A stretch of DNA of 13,781 bases from Alphaproteobacteria bacterium (lineage in GTDB: Bacteria; Pseudomonadota; Alphaproteobacteria; Rhizobiales; Devosiaceae). The notes under the pieces were generated by a model, which was not told the DNA's origin, searched no databases, and saw only the letters and a program-made list of their open reading frames with translations. Where the stretch lies: contig JAJRRJ010000232.1 in the NCBI GenBank assembly GCA_024279575.1, positions 1 to 13,781 on the forward strand, written 5' to 3'. Made by a program: the position numbers and the translations under genes. The stretch's first letter is position 1. Each line of letters starts with the position of its first letter. Positions 13,022 through 13,781 of the stretch are shown one piece after another.

Positions 13022-13781
13022 ATGCCACAAAACGTGCAAGAAATTGCACCACTGCTAACCCTTTCAAGGGTTAGCAAACGCTTCGGGGCAACTCAGGCTC
13101 TTTCTGAAATAGATGTGATGTTCCAGGCGGGAAAAGTCCACGCACTTGTGGGCGAAATGGCGCTGGAAAGTCGACGCTTGGTAAAATATTACTTGGCGTT
13201 CACCAACCGGATCAAGGCGAAATTCTCCTTGAGGGAACTTCTGTTTCACTTAGTTCACCGGCGGAGGGTGGTAAATTGGGATTGGTGGGCATTGCCCAGG
13301 AACTGTCCCTTTTGCCTGAGCGTTCGGTGGTCGATAACATCGCTTTGGGGCGCGAAATAACCAATGGGCCGCTGGTGAATACAAAAAAAACCAGACAACA
13401 GGTATTGGAAGTGATGCGCCAATTCGACATGTATCTGGAGCCTGATATTCTGGTGGGCGAGCTACCTGTTGCAGAGCAGCAAAAGGTCGAAATACTACGT
13501 GCGCTAAGCAGGGACGCCAAATTGATTGTTTTTGACGAACCCACCGCACGATTGGCAACCCACGAAGCAAGCCAGCTGTTACAGCTCATTAAATCATTGG
13601 CTAAAAACGGAAAAGCGGTCATTTATGTTTCCCATTTTCTTGAGGAAGTTCTGGAGATTTCAGACACAATTACCGTGTTGCGAAATGGGGAACACGTCCG
13701 TACCAACCCAACGAATAAAGAAACGCGCGACAGTCTGATTATCGCCATGACAGGGCAGGATTTACAACACCAGTATCCACA
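13022..13781 (+). pseudogene. Sugar ABC transporter ATPase (RbsA/MglA-like), frameshifted in Walker A and cut by window edge
   Basis: The ATG follows the stop of the binding-protein gene directly. The first 45 codons read LLTLSRVSKRFGATQALSEI...VHALVGE, the start of a sugar ABC ATPase. At 13154-13159 the bases GAAATGG lack one A compared with the expected GAAAATGG. In frame 0 the reading turns to nonsense and stops near 13360. One frame back (from 13159) the family sequence continues without a stop to the window end. That frame gives GAGKSTLGKILLGVHQPDQG, Q-loop IAQELSLLPERSV, a degenerate signature LPVAEQQ, Walker B LIVFDEPTA and H-loop VIYVSH. These are all elements of the first ATPase domain; the second domain lies beyond the edge. 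Either it is a recently broken gene or a sequencing/assembly error. No slippery heptamer or long homopolymer supports programmed frameshifting. The intact sequence on both sides favours an error or a very young mutation. Confidence 0.85.

Noticed and set aside
13154..13170. Programmed ribosomal frameshift in the ABC ATPase
   Set aside because: There is no X-XXY-YYZ slippery heptamer and only three A in the run, and shifting inside Walker A would have no known role in this family.
1..13781. CRISPR array, toxin-antitoxin pair, transposon, prophage or other undescribed defence or mobile system
   Set aside because: No regularly spaced repeats, transposase, integrase or small paired genes were seen on reading both strands; all large genes belong to well-known metabolic and transport families.

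Overview
The window reads as an ordinary Gram-negative proteobacterial chromosome segment of moderate GC. An alphaproteobacterium is my best guess, from the FadE/FadJ/FadI set with a MerR regulator cotranscribed with fadD, and the classic OppABC layout. The sequence alone does not fix a genus. I saw no rRNA, tRNA, CRISPR array, insertion sequence, integrase or phage gene.

Layout. The first two thirds lie on the minus strand. Transcription from about position 9290 down to 1 runs fadE, fadJ, fadI, then a 188-base gap, then oppA, oppB and the start of oppC, which runs off the left edge. The plus strand carries fadD with an overlapping MerR-family regulator (9561-11688). A 322-base non-coding gap follows, then a periplasmic sugar-binding protein (12011-13021) and the first ATPase domain of a ribose/galactose-type ABC ATPase that runs off the right edge and carries a one-base frameshift in its Walker A motif.

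How the genes work together. FadD activates fatty acids to acyl-CoA. FadE makes the enoyl-CoA. FadJ hydrates and oxidises it, and FadI cleaves it to acetyl-CoA. Together they give a full beta-oxidation cycle encoded by two divergent transcription units. The roughly 370-base region between fadE and fadD contains a 16-base palindrome, TTGACGTAAACGTCAA, over the -35 box of a good candidate fadE promoter. This is the kind of site expected for the MerR-type (LiuR-like) regulator encoded right behind fadD, so the locus looks like a self-contained, locally regulated module. The opp genes encode a peptide importer. A GC-rich hairpin between oppA and oppB probably makes the binding protein more abundant than the permeases. 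The right-hand sugar ABC operon is a separate unit.

Novelty. I did not find a clearly undescribed system. The points most worth a second look are the putative MerR operator, the strongly basic Lys/Ala-rich N-terminal tail and short C-terminus of FadJ, the frameshift in the sugar ABC ATPase, and several unexplained inverted repeats in the intergenic regions.
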